Source: Paraphysomonas bandaiensis
Taxonomy: Eukaryota; Chrysophyceae
Reading direction: 5' to 3'
DNA length: 64,000 nt
Assembly (NCBI GenBank): GCA_965644295.1
Contig: CBFFRP010000269.1
Span: 1-64,000, forward strand
The notes below the pieces were generated by a model. That model ran no database searches. It was not told where the DNA came from and saw only the letters and a list, made by a program, of their open reading frames with translations. Shown here in pieces: positions 21,844 through 32,441 of this stretch (positions are counted from its first letter, which is position 1; each line of letters begins with the position of its first letter). The position numbers were made by a program, and so were the translations under genes.

Positions 21844-22209
21844 TTATGACGCAAACTGTTTATTCAGTTCCACCAATTCGTACTGGGTTTCCCCACGAAA
21901 TCTAATAACCAATTTATTTACCAATTCACTTGCTAACATCTCCTTATCAGGATCATCAGGTGGAAGCATATCCTTCTCTCGGAAGTATTGATCAACAATC
22001 TCAAGCGCCTCCGCAACAGGTTGAACAGCTTCGAAGATGGAACTGATGCAGGTGTCTTTCCTCTCCAACCACTTGTCGAGGTCTTCCTTATACTTGTTTT
22101 TCACAGCTGTGGACGCATTGTCAGCAGGTCGATGCGGTCGCTCTTCCAACCCAAGATGGTTCCGATTCTTTCTCAGAAGCCAAACTCTCAATCGCTTCGT
22201 CCAGTTCAC
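21844..22209 (-). pseudogene. Ty1/copia-type gag fragment
   Basis: A 121-codon minus-strand frame has the style of copia gag: a hydrophobic/basic start (VWLLRKNRNHLGLEERP), a Lys/Asp-rich helix (KEDLDKWLERKDTCISSIF), and a C-terminal helical region ending RGETQYELVELNKQFAS. The first codon is GTG, not ATG, and a stop follows at once. No LTRs, protease, integrase or RT were found nearby, so this is an isolated remnant. The assignment rests on pattern only. Confidence 0.5.
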
Positions 22210-23172
22210 AACACCGAACTGATCGAACTTCGGAAGGTGTTTTCATTCCGAACTACAACTACCATCCGCTACCATGTCAAGGTTTGACATTATATGAGAA
22301 GTATTAACTTAACAACAGAAGGTAACTTATACTCAAAGCTGAGAATTATAAATTATATTCAATATCTCTTATCATTCATCAATATCATGTTGTCTCCACT
22401 ACCACTCATTTCTCGTACGACGATCTTACATCGTCACTACAACTTGCATCGTCACTATATTCCGTTTTACCGCTATATACTTATCGTCATTCATTCTCAC
22501 AATACGATTAACAAGACTACAACTGTATAATACAGTAATTTAAATACCTTATAACTACAGCTTTCAATTGCTCTCATATAGCAGAACTCAACAGTTACCA
22601 GGCCCTGCGCATTATCACAAATGATAAATGATAGATAGAAGCAAGAAGTCAATCATAGAAAATGTGGAGCCCCTATTCCTACATGACACTTCTTCGTTAT
22701 TATCGCTTATTTTCTCAATGACTTCTAGTGCAATGCTCATTTCTCTAATTAATTAAATGAATTACTATGTGAGATAACCCTATATGGATATTATAATCTT
22801 TCACCAATCTTCGATTTTATCGTAAAATTGGATTTTAGCAATAAAAGTGCCGTTTTTAATAACTTTTTAGTATAAAAATCAAATTAATTGACGAAAGCTG
22901 GAGTCGATTATAATATGATTTGATGTCTTGATGTCCCAATTTCAATTTATGTAATTTCAATAATTGACAATTAATTGATGCATGCAGTCCTGTCATACAC
23001 ATTTTTCACAAGAATACCAACGTATTCCTTGTAGAAACTCAGGATGGAGAAATATTTAAGCAATAATATTTTGTTGCAACATGTGTTCTTGTCCATTACT
23101 AATGTACAACGTACAAAGTACAAAACACAAAAATAAAACTGTTGTTTCATGTGACTACTTCATTAAAAATGA
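22210..23172. other. AT-rich intergenic, no gene
   Basis: Low-complexity AT-rich DNA with no supported coding frame. A short ccaggccctgcgc phrase at about 22598 resembles a transposon terminus but was not paired. Confidence 0.55.
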
Positions 23173-24477
23173 CTACTTCTGTAAATATACAAACAAGCCT
23201 GGAATGAAAGTGCCCAAGATTGATCCAAATACGGCGACCAGTGTGCGAGACCGAAGCGTAAAGTTGCCAAAGAATGGAATTTCAATTTTCACAAAGTTTA
23301 AGCACCCAACGAATGTATTTATTGCATTGATCGTATGTGGATTCAGAGATATTCGATTAAACCCATTTACTGATTCAGGTTCATCTATATTGATCGCGGA
23401 GGAATTGACAACGCGCATTAGTAGACTCGTAATTTCTCTGCATACTATGTTTCCAGTCTCATTAGCGGAAGCAAGGAGTAACCCTAATTCAATGAAGTAT
23501 AATAACGAAACAATAGTGAGTCCTATTATTGACCCCAGGGTGTAAAACTTCAAGTACAGAGCCCATATACTGGACATGATAAGAACCAGCGGTATGCAGC
23601 AAAGCAATAAAATATGACAACCCCGTCGCTCAGACGTTAACATACAGGCGCTATGTAAAGCGTAGTAACGGGAAATAAGCATCCGAAGGGAATTCATGTG
23701 AGAGGTATTATTAGAGACATCGGCAACTACTGCAGAGTCTGAACGTGAAGATTCCCGCATATCTAGTCCAGTCTCCTCATCCACAGTCGAAGGCCTCATA
23801 CTACACTTAATTAGTGGGTTATCAGGTTGGATGCAAGACGCTTCAATTGAGAGCAGTTGGCCATCTTTATATTCTCTACGAATGGATCTGAGGTCATGGA
23901 TGAATACATGCGCATTACGCCGATGGGCCTCAAGAATGCATGTCATTATTGCGAACACCATAGCCAACGGGAAGACATACATTAAGAACCAAAAAACCGA
24001 AAACACACGAGTCGGCAGCGATGTATCATAGAGAATCATATAAGCTAGAGTGCCAGAAGCGATAAGAACCGTATTAGCACGACAAAGGTAATAACAAAAC
24101 ACATGAAATGAGAACCGAGAATGGTCACTGCATGTACTTGCTTCAGTAAACAGATCTCTTATATCATCTGAGGTACAGATGTCCTTTAATAGAGGGAAGA
24201 GGGCGTACGGCAACCACACATATAACAATATTTGCAAAATAGTAAAAAATGCAAAAAAAGCAACACTTGCAGAACTATCAGTAGAAAATGGACCATGATG
24301 CCATTGTGGAGAGAATAATGAGATGATAAGAAGGACTATACCTGCGACCATAAGAGCCGTCCATACGTGATACGTTACTGATAGAGCTCGACGATAAGTT
24401 GCAGACGTGAATAGCAGAAGGAATACTTGAGTTTCATATGGGAAATAACTATTCCATGAATTGGAATGTGGAGACAT
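23173..24477 (-). CDS. seven-transmembrane protein, gustatory-receptor-like (GRL)
   Basis: A single-exon frame. I prefer the ATG at 24477 (434 residues, MSPHSNSWNSYF) to the one at 24564, because the extra 29 residues come from a TACG repeat. Hydrophobic segments, in order: VWTALMVAGIVLLIISLF; VAFFAFFTILQILLYVWL; VLIASGTLAYMIL; VFWFLMYVFPLAMVFAIM; a long polar loop of about 120 residues; ILLLCCIPLVLIMSSIWAL; IIGLTIVSLLYFIELGLLL; VAVFGSILGTFIPGLFVYLQ. The long loop between TM4 and TM5 and the last-helix pattern (G-x-FTL, then FG-x-I-x-T, then Y-x-Q-like) match insect Gr/Or and protist GRL proteins. That superfamily includes ligand-gated ion channels. The assignment is by topology and short motifs only. 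Confidence 0.6.
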   Translation of the reverse strand: MSPHSNSWNSYFPYETQVFLLLFTSATYRRALSVTYHVWTALMVAGIVLLIISLFSPQWHHGPFSTDSSASVAFFAFFTILQILLYVWLPYALFPLLKDICTSDDIRDLFTEASTCSDHSRFSFHVFCYYLCRANTVLIASGTLAYMILYDTSLPTRVFSVFWFLMYVFPLAMVFAIMTCILEAHRRNAHVFIHDLRSIRREYKDGQLLSIEASCIQPDNPLIKCSMRPSTVDEETGLDMRESSRSDSAVVADVSNNTSHMNSLRMLISRYYALHSACMLTSERRGCHILLLCCIPLVLIMSSIWALYLKFYTLGSIIGLTIVSLLYFIELGLLLASANETGNIVCREITSLLMRVVNSSAINIDEPESVNGFNRISLNPHTINAINTFVGCLNFVKIEIPFFGNFTLRSRTLVAVFGSILGTFIPGLFVYLQK

Positions 24478-24572
24478 TGCGAGCCAGAGGTTGACATGCT
24501 TAATACCACAACTTAACACTGAACAACTGCTGTACTTATACACTCTGTACGTACGTACGTACATACCTACCT

Positions 24573-24707
24573 AGAGCCCGGTGCCGATCAAGACACGGTT
24601 GGGGGGTTTTTGGTGGTTCAGTGCCAGAACGGACACGTTGGAGGGTTTTTTGCTTTTTTGGGGGGTTTTCTGATCATTCCAACATACAGCACACAAGCCC
24701 AAGTGTA
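24573..24707 (+). repeat. MULE left terminal inverted repeat
   Basis: Matches the reverse complement of about 28255-28391. Shared blocks include cggtgccgatcaagacacgg, tttttggtggttcagtgcca, gcttttttggggggttttct and ccaacatacagcacac. Differences are few single-base changes and small indels in G or T runs. Confidence 0.9.
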
Positions 24708-24820
24708 GCTAACAAATCCATACATCAATTCGAATGTCTATCTTAATAAGTCAAATATATCCACTTATTCAGTGATGAATTGTGATCCTGTATTGACTAT
24801 GATGAGATATCATTTTACTT

Positions 24821-27316
24821 ATGCACGTGATGGAACTCACAGAGGAAGGTCAAGTGTTTCCAGACTTTCAATCTATCATGAACCACATGCAACAGATAGC
24901 CAGTTGTGGAGGCACACGTACAGGAAAACAACTGCGACGCGATCCACATGTAGCTCAAGGAAGCAATAGAGTTACTATGATATGTATGAATCCAGCATGT
25001 GCTCTAAGATTATGTGCTCGGCGTAAGCGTGATAAAACATACTATATGGATAGTGCTGCAAGTATTAAGGAGCATTATGTGTTGAACGAGGATGGTATGA
25101 GAATTCCTTGTGTCGTCTTCGGAAAAGCATCACAGGTTTATATATATATATATGAATGAACTTTTCATTATTCAGTTCTTCAAGAACGAGGTGTTGAACA
25201 ATGAAAAGTTTGCAGTGATCATGAAGGATGTTGGAGTCGGTCCTCGTAATATTAGCACTACCCGCATTCAGGTGAGAACACACACACATCATTGCCATCA
25301 TATACGAGCTATAATGTTCTTGTGATGCAAGGCATTTACTACTGTAATTTTGTATGAAAATCTTATGATATGGGAGGGTGAGAGAATGCGCCATTTATTA
25401 GTATACCTACGCGTTTCTGTTCTCACCACTGAATACACAAATATATTAGTCGACACAAAGATATATCGCAATGTATAAAATATAAGTGCTCTTTTAACTA
25501 GCAACTTCTGTTGGTTGATGGCATAAATGCCACGCCCGATGTGGTTAAGAAAGCTGCAGCACTCAGTCGAATTCAAGTAGAAGACCAATTGGGCAGTTTT
25601 TCATTGCTAGAGCCATTTCTAGAGCTGTACAAAGAACAAAATCCCGGTGCTCATTACGAACTTCGCCGTAACGATATTACGGAGGAGTTTAATAGTTTAG
25701 CATTTGTTTTTCCATACGTTAAGAATTGCATTGAACACGAGTACCTGAGGCGCATATTTGGTCTGGATGTTTCTCATATGAAGAAGATTTCCCTACAGGG
25801 CGATATCATTATACGACCAATGTTTTTAACGGTTGTGAGTGGACGAACCCTTGATAATCACATGATAGTATGTGGGTTTGCAATAACATTTGCTGAATGT
25901 AGAGACGACATAGACTTTTTGAATGCAGCTATGATAGAAGCTGGGGTCGTTCTCAATGATCCACGGAATACTATTTTGAGTGACCGAGGTACTGCTGAGA
26001 TATCATTTCTACAGAGAAGTCTCCCGTTAGCCTTTGAATTTCATTGTGGAATTCATTTGGAAAGAAACTTGAAGAGCAAGGGATGGTCACATTGGTTGCC
26101 ACTCTACTGGAAAGCACGCAATGCTCCAACTATCGTTGAACATATGAGATGTATGAGGTATGAGGTAAATGATTGCAATACAAGAGTAACATATATATAC
26201 TTCTACTATAGTGTCATAGAATCTTCATGCAAACCGATGTATGAGTACCTAAGCAAACTCAACAACTGGCAGTTATACCAAGCTGTGGACACAGGGCATA
26301 TGTTGTACGATTGGAAGAGTGATAATATTGTTGAAGCAATCTTCGCATGGTGCCGTGAAACAAGATTTCTGAATCCTTACATGTTTGTAAAGAAGTTTTT
26401 AGTTGATATATTAGAGAGTAATAACAGGCGGAAGGATGACATTGCTCGGTTGCAGACTGTACTCCATCCCCAAGCTGAACAACACTTTCATGTAATATCG
26501 CACGTGTAAATTGTGCAATAGTAAGCTTAATATGTTAGGTAATGTGTATAATTGCTTACATTCTAATATTTTATACTTGATAGGATATACAGAAAAAAGT
26601 CAGACATTGTCCAATGGAGGTTCACATTCTCGATACTGTGAGCGAGCGAGGTATTGTGCATACCATCACGGATGCAGTGCATAGAAGCGAGTTGAGAAAT
26701 GTGGACTTGTCTAAGCAGAAATGCGACTGTGGAAAGTATCAACAAACAGGACTACCGTGTAAGGATGCGTGGTTCCTGCTTAAAGAGTTGTATCCGAATG
26801 GAATGCCACAAGACCTATTTTCGGAGAAATACTTTCATAAAGACTGCTTTACTATGAGAGTAAAAAATATGTTTGCAGACGTGCCTGAATTGTTAGGCAC
26901 GATTCCCTCTACTTCAGAAGTTGATAATCGATTGCGATCCAAATCGTTTAGGACTATCAAAGCTCCTCTTGCTAATGATTCCAAGTCTTACAGGAGTTCG
27001 AAACGATTGACTAGTACCGGAGAAAGTTCTAGCAGGTGCTGTCAGATATATTTATTCTTATACATTTATAACGCACAACAGTTCTACTAGTCAGGCTTCA
27101 TTCAAAAAGCAAAAGAAACAGTGTCCCGACTGTCACCAGTGGCTCTCGCGCAAGACGCTGCATCCCACCAGTGCATGTAGCAGGTATTGTATTCGAAATG
27201 GCATCAGTCCGCCTGAGGTTATTCTTTCCGGCTATATTGACGAGTTGAGTTACCCTGATGATATCGCTGAGCTATCAGAATCGCCTGCTGAAGAAACTGC
27301 AACACACTTTAGTTAG
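24821..27316 (+). CDS. MULE-type transposase with SWIM-like zinc finger
   Basis: Six exons (24821-25135, 25176-25271, 25502-26157, 26212-26503, 26584-27035, 27091-27316) give about 678 residues. The N-terminus has a FAR1/FLYWCH-like DNA-binding region (MICMNPACALRLCARR). The DDE core shows GDIIIRPMFLTVVSGRTL, NTILSDRGTAEISF and the FHCGIHLERNLKSK segment with its C-x-H pair. A SWIM-type finger follows, CDCGKYQQTGLPCKDAW, where the last ligand is Asp instead of the usual His. The C-terminus has another Cys/His group (CPDCHQWLSRK). The enzyme would cut and rejoin the element's TIRs. The donor after exon 4 could be at 26491 or 26503, both in phase. No stop breaks the frame, so the gene could be active. 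Confidence 0.85.
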
Positions 27317-28254
27317 AAATCGGTTATGTATTCCATAATTTATGTGGCCGCATGTATATTATCGTTTAGTTGGGCAATTACATATCTTTAATTTTAACGA
27401 AATGTGTCTTTACTGTCGTTGAGTTGTTGCTCAGTGATAAAATTCATGCACGGTAGTGTTTAGTGTTTTAAACTGTACTTGACTAGCTAGAACCTTTGTC
27501 ATACTACTAATAATAAATGATCACATTAACCACTTCTTGTAATATTCTAGTTAGTTGAAATAACTTTTGTAATTCTGTGATAGCTAGATACTAGGGCTGA
27601 TGTAAAAGAGTTTGAAAGTTGTCCTTATCTATACTCTATACAGTCATTGAAAATTTACATGTCATACACCCTGATAATACTAAACTGAAACCAAGACTAT
27701 ACACACAGAACGGGGGGTAGGCGTCCTGGGGGCACAACAACATTACTTTAAAAGGAATAAAACAGCTATATCTTTTAGTGTGTAGTCAAAAGTCAAAAGA
27801 ATATCAATACACGAATTACAATATCATTAACAGAAGCACACAAATTCACTGTTATAAAAGTATACATAATACCAACAGTATGGAACTATTCAAGCAGCCA
27901 CTAATCCACCTTCTACGAGTTACTTGTGCTCTTGCATGGCGCCATAAGATTCATTTGGCAACAAAGGCAGGGGATGTCAATCAAAGAAGATTATAGATAT
28001 GCCAATATTTACTCATATATTTCTGATTCCTACACCTGTTCATCTGAAAGACTCCTATATTCGATCTCATCGGAGTATAAGAGTGGCTAGCAGGACTATG
28101 AATGCATGTTCTTCGAGATCTAGCAACTGCTCCACGTTGGCCTTTTATAGCCCTAGCTGTGTCGATAGAGCATCGAGCTGGGTCCCTCGTCCAACTGGAA
28201 AGCCATTCACAGGGGAGTTGTGAACACAATGTACCTTCCTGCCTTCTATATGTT

Positions 28255-28391
28255 GGCAGTGAGTGTGCTGTATGTTGGAAAGGAAAATGTCAGAAAACCC
28301 CCCAAAAAAGCAAAAACCCCTCCAATGTGTCCATTCTGGCACTGAACCACCAAAAACCCCCCCAACCGTGTCTTGATCGGCACCGGGCTCT
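28255..28391 (-). repeat. MULE right terminal inverted repeat
   Basis: The reverse complement of the left TIR, ending caccgggctct at 28391, directly followed by tacc repeats. A short insertion (cattttcc-type segment) relative to the left copy lies near 28280. Confidence 0.9.
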
Positions 28392-28912
28392 ACCTACCTA
28401 CCTACCTACATCCATCCATACATCCATCCATCCATCCATCCATCCATACATACATACATACATACATACATACATACATACATACCTACATACATACATA
28501 CATACATACATACATACATACATACATACATACATACATACATACATACATACATACATACATACATACCTACATACCTACCTACCTACCCCTACCTACC
28601 TACCTACCTACATACATACATACATACATACATACATACATACATACATACATACATACATACATACATACATACATACATACATACATACATACATACA
28701 TACATACATACATACATACATACATGCATACATACATACATACATACATACATACATACATACATACATACATACATACATACATACATACATACATACA
28801 TACATACATACATACATACATACATACATACATACATACATACATACGTACATACATACATACATACATACATACATACATACATACATACATACATACA
28901 TACATACATACA

Positions 28913-28940
<28 letters not shown>
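28392..28940. repeat. (TACA/TACC/TCCA)n microsatellite, about 550 bp
   Basis: Long tetranucleotide array, mostly taca, with tacc and tcca variant blocks near 28392-28445 and 28567-28612. It starts at the very end of the MULE and runs to 45 bp before the start codon of the reductase gene. A short taca/tacg run of the same type flanks the MULE's left end (24548-24572), consistent with insertion into a pre-existing array. Confidence 0.97.
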
Positions 28941-28943
<3 letters not shown>

Positions 28944-28984
28944 CCTGATCTTTAAAGGTCACTCTCTTCACTTCTCTCGCTAGT

Positions 28985-30066
28985 ATGTCAAGTGTGTTCT
29001 ACGGTACTCTTGCTGCATGTGTTTTGGGTATATTTATTGCACTGTGGCCTGCTTTAAACTTGAGTCCAGTGCAGTTACAGGGAGCAAGATGTCTAGTTAC
29101 AGGAGCCAGTTTAGGTGCATATTTACAATAGAAATCAAACCATCTCAATGTAGAATATACTCATACAGGGATTGGGAAACAACTAGCTCGAGAATATGCT
29201 GATATGGGAGTGTCTCAGCTTGTGTTAGTTGCACGATCAACAGATAAGCTGCATGCATTGAGGGATGATATCGTTTCATCGTTTCAGGTGATTCTTTACA
29301 TGATATGGTTCTGTTACATGTTACTATTAGCTGCTATGTATGTTATGGGCTCACGTGTTGTATAACACTGTATATTAGAGGGATGGAGCCACTGTACCTG
29401 TCATTCATGTGTTGCCTGCTGACTTATCAAACGAGAAAACATGTCGCGATGTCATCGAGAATGCTGTCGAACTCATGGGCGGTATTGATTATCTGGTGCT
29501 TAACCACATCACAAACAGTCACTACGGATTATGGACAACACATGATTCCCATGATTTTTTGGAGCCAATGTTTCAAGTGAATACGTTCTCCTATATTTGG
29601 CTCACTAATGCCGCTTTGAAATCCTTACAAGTTAGTGTAGAATACATGCTTTGCATTGCGATTTATTTATTTTGCATTATAGGAGAGTAGAGGTCAGGTA
29701 GTTGTGATATCATCTTTTGCAGGATATGTTGGTGTTCCCCATACTGCAGTGTATTCATCCACCAAGCACGCGCTTCGAGGGTTTTTCAACGCCCTCCGTA
29801 CAGAACTTGAACAATACTATCCCAACAACACTGTCGGAATCACTATATGCAATATTGGAGCAGTTGATACGGAAGGATCGAAGGAGTTTCAGTCTCGCAT
29901 ATCTGTGGATTGGATTGAGCCTACACGTGTTGCTCGCGCTATAATAGAAGGTGCTGCACGTAGACAGCGCGAGGTCTATTATCCATTATCTATTTACTGG
30001 TCCGTTATATTTCATTTTTTCTGTCCGTACGCATTAGAAGTGATTTTACACATGACCATGCGGTGA
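28985..30066 (+). CDS. short-chain dehydrogenase, 11-beta-hydroxysteroid-dehydrogenase-like
   Basis: Four exons (28985-29114, 29169-29287, 29379-29630, 29683-30066) give 294 residues, close to the 292 of human HSD11B1. An N-terminal membrane anchor (LAACVLGIFIALWPALNL) is followed by the NAD(P)-binding motif TGASLGIGKQLAREYA, which spans intron 1. Then come DYLVLNHITN (the NHI variant of the NNAG motif, as in HSD11B1), the catalytic Ser in VVISSFAGYVG, and the YSSTKHA motif (Y-x3-K). The predicted role is NADP(H)-dependent oxidation or reduction of a lipophilic alcohol or ketone at the ER membrane. The substrate is unknown. The protein starts 45 bp after a long microsatellite, which must therefore lie in or next to its promoter. 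Confidence 0.88.
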
Positions 30067-30527
30067 TTGGAACTATCAATGCACCGTGTGTACTATGAGC
30101 TATGCTTCTGCTCGTTTCTTCAATTTGATTGACTGAGTTGGATATGTGATTACACTGCATACTCTTTTGTACTGACACTTTGAAGTATCAGTGTTGCGAA
30201 AAGACAAAGAGAAGTACAGATCTTATACATAATTAATTATATGTAGCTCATATTTATTACGGCGTTTCAGTGGTGATGCGTCATTTATCCTTCGTATACA
30301 GTATCACTCGTCAGTAGTAATCCTTTATTATTATCGTCTACACCTAGGGTAGTTAGTTCTGTACTCCGCATAAAGATAAGACTACACAATGCATGTAAAG
30401 TTTAAACAAGTTCATCATGAAACACCCATCATCATTATGTATTGTCCATTAGAAACTGTAGTGATAAGTGATAAGCGTGTAAGAGTCAAAACTATAATGT
30501 AGCAAAACAATTTAACTACCTAGTGCT
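30067..30527. other. intergenic, no gene
   Basis: 3' flank of the reductase gene; AT-rich, nothing recognised. Confidence 0.6.
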
Positions 30528-30862
30528 CAACTCTGATATCCTACTATTTAACGCTACGAAAGTTGCTTGTGCGTCACCACAAGCACCAAGGTGCAACCAC
30601 TTTCGTTCTCTATCCTTAAAATGAAGTAGCCCGAATGCTTAACTTCAGCAGGCAGCCCAATACCCCGGGTGCATGTTTATTCGTCAAGGCCCAAAGACGC
30701 CTACACAAGCCCAATATATTATTGTCCCAGCGTCTGAGTGGGAAGAACAATATCTGCTGATTCTAACTATATATGCGGCTCACGTTATTTTCTTGGAGAA
30801 ATATCTTCAGTACGTATCTCCCAGAACACCACGAAAAGGTGCGAGTCCGACTTTTTGTTGAG
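30528..30862 (-). repeat. dispersed repeat family, copy B (internally deleted)
   Basis: Inverted relative to copy A. It holds the gcttgtgcgtc...aagcaccaaggtgcaacc block, the gcagcccaataccc block, tttattcgtcaaggcccaaa, cagaacaatatctgctgatt and ccgactttttgttgag. The part matching the gggcccacctcaagggcat block of copy A is missing, and the aacgcctattgctaa end is not present. Confidence 0.75.
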
Positions 30863-31613
30863 TGGTGCATCACTTTCTGCCTAACGATAACTTCCGGCTG
30901 TTGTATGCAGAGAAGTTAACCGTTTCGCATATTGCGGTAGAGCCAAGGTTAAGGAAAGTTCACATCTACGACAGCGCATACTTAATACAGTCCTGACATG
31001 GGACAAATACTTCAGCATTGGTCGGAATAGAGCTAAAGCATAATTTGGACTCGACCTGAACAAAACCAGAAGCTCCGACTGTGGCTTTCGACTTGATTCT
31101 CTCAAACATATGTGTCTAGATTGTTTACACGACACTAGTTTTTCTCAAAATATCGTTAAAATCCCACATTTGGATGATGCTTACTGAATGAATATATGCG
31201 ATCAGTCTACAGTTGTACAAGGTACAAGAAGGACAGTACTTTTTCAACTTACAGCAGTTTGACAGAAACAGTACGAATTCTAATACAACATAAATAGCGT
31301 TTTAAGTTGCAGGTAACTATCAGAAATTTTATTCTCATATTATATAATAGAAGATGCGTTATGAGGTTATGACGAGTAATTTATGATTAATCACAAATCA
31401 ATTTTCAAAGACGCACACAAGCATGAGCAATATTATATATATAATATATTGAGAGGCCAAATTTTGTCGTATATATAATAATAAATACATATAATATAAC
31501 AAAATTATTTGTCAATTATTGAAATCCAATAATTGAAATTGAGAGACCAAGTAATAGTTGCATTTATAATTGACTACAACCTGCCTGTTAATTGATAGAA
31601 ATTTAATTCCCAC
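30863..31613. other. intergenic between two repeat copies, no gene
   Basis: The first part is of moderate GC, with an 84-codon minus-strand frame that I could not assign. The rest is very AT-rich. Nothing else recognised. Confidence 0.5.
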
Positions 31614-32082
31614 ATCAAAGTCGGAATCGAACCGTTTCGTGGTGTTCTGGGGGAGAGATCCTCTCTGGGAAACTAACGTGAGCCACAAACATAGTCAGCA
31701 GATATTGTTCTGCCCACTCATAGCTGAATGCTTGTGTGGTACAAGGGACGCCAATAAGTGTTACTTGTGTAGACATCTTTTTGGGCCCTGACGAATAAAT
31801 AGGCATCCGGGAATGGGCCCACCTCAAGGGCATCCGGGACAGGGCCCACCTCAAGGGTAACCTGGGTATTGGGCTCTCTGCTGAAGTCAAGCATCCGGGA
31901 TGTTCACCTTAACAACTCAGAGCGGAAGTGGTCGCACCTTGGTGCATGCGGCGACGAACAAGCAGCTTCCGTAGCGTTAAATAGTAGTATAAAAAAAGTG
32001 TTTACAGGTAGAGGTCTAACTAGTTTGTGTACGCATTCATCTAGCTACTATAAGCAGGTTTTTAACGCCTATTGCTAATAAT
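31614..32082 (+). repeat. dispersed repeat family, copy C
   Basis: The most complete copy after A, same orientation. It runs from aaagtcggaatcgaacc to aacgcctattgctaataa. The reverse strand of 31623-31633 reads ggttcgattcc, again a perfect pol III B-box match. It contains gggcccacctcaagggcat twice, as a short internal repeat. Confidence 0.8.
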
Positions 32083-32134
32083 ATGACTTTCAATAAAAAG
32101 ATATTTAATTGATATGCAGTATTGTCTGTGTAAA

Positions 32135-32296
32135 CTACAATCTAATCATCCATAACGATTGTCTATAGAAATCTGCAATAGTGGCATCAATTTCTCTTGA
32201 ATCTTCGATATCTCTATCCAATACTATAGTCAAATTGCGCATGGCTTTTTCCATCTGTAGAAGATTTTCTGCCGCAATTAATGCCACTGGTACCAT
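32135..32296 (-). CDS. possible small protein or last exon, unknown
   Basis: The minus strand reads a 53-codon frame from ATG at 32296, starting MVPVALIAAENLLQMEKAM and ending DFYRQSLWMIRL. The composition is that of a real helical protein rather than AT-rich noise, and a consensus acceptor (ttattag) sits 4 bp before the ATG, so it could be a terminal exon. I found no convincing upstream exon before the STT3 3' end at 32442. I cannot name it. Confidence 0.35.
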   Translation of the reverse strand: MVPVALIAAENLLQMEKAMRNLTIVLDRDIEDSREIDATIADFYRQSLWMIRL

Positions 32297-32441
32297 CTGC
32301 CTAATAAAGTATTATACCCCTATAAGGTTATAATTATACAATAGTAGCAATAACCTTTCCTTTTAAGTTTGCGGATCTATTTACTATTTAGGCATCAAAG
32401 TCAAACATATCTAACACACTTTACATACACGGCCTAATGCA

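Larger units (their letters stand above)
24573..28391 (+). mobile_element. complete MULE (Mutator-like) DNA transposon
   Basis: A 3.8-kb element bounded by inverted repeats of about 130 bp. The left end starts agagcccggtgccgatcaag and the right end finishes with its reverse complement. It encloses a single multi-exon MULE-type transposase gene (24821-27316). Both flanks are tacc/taca microsatellite, so the host duplication (acctacct can be matched on both sides) cannot be told from the repeat itself. The TIRs are highly similar and the transposase frame is intact, suggesting fairly recent insertion. Confidence 0.85.

Noticed and set aside
21207-22607. Possible hAT element bounded by cagggc-type ends
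   Set aside because: Only about six bases match between the ends and the flanking 8-mers do not agree as target duplications.
24477-24564. Upstream ATG adding 29 residues to the seven-TM protein
   Set aside because: The extra sequence comes from a TACG simple repeat; the start at 24477 is more natural, though not proven.
26491-26503. Stop after FHVISHV as the real end of the MULE transposase
   Set aside because: A donor at either 26491 or 26503 joins in phase to the SWIM-finger exon that MULEs require.
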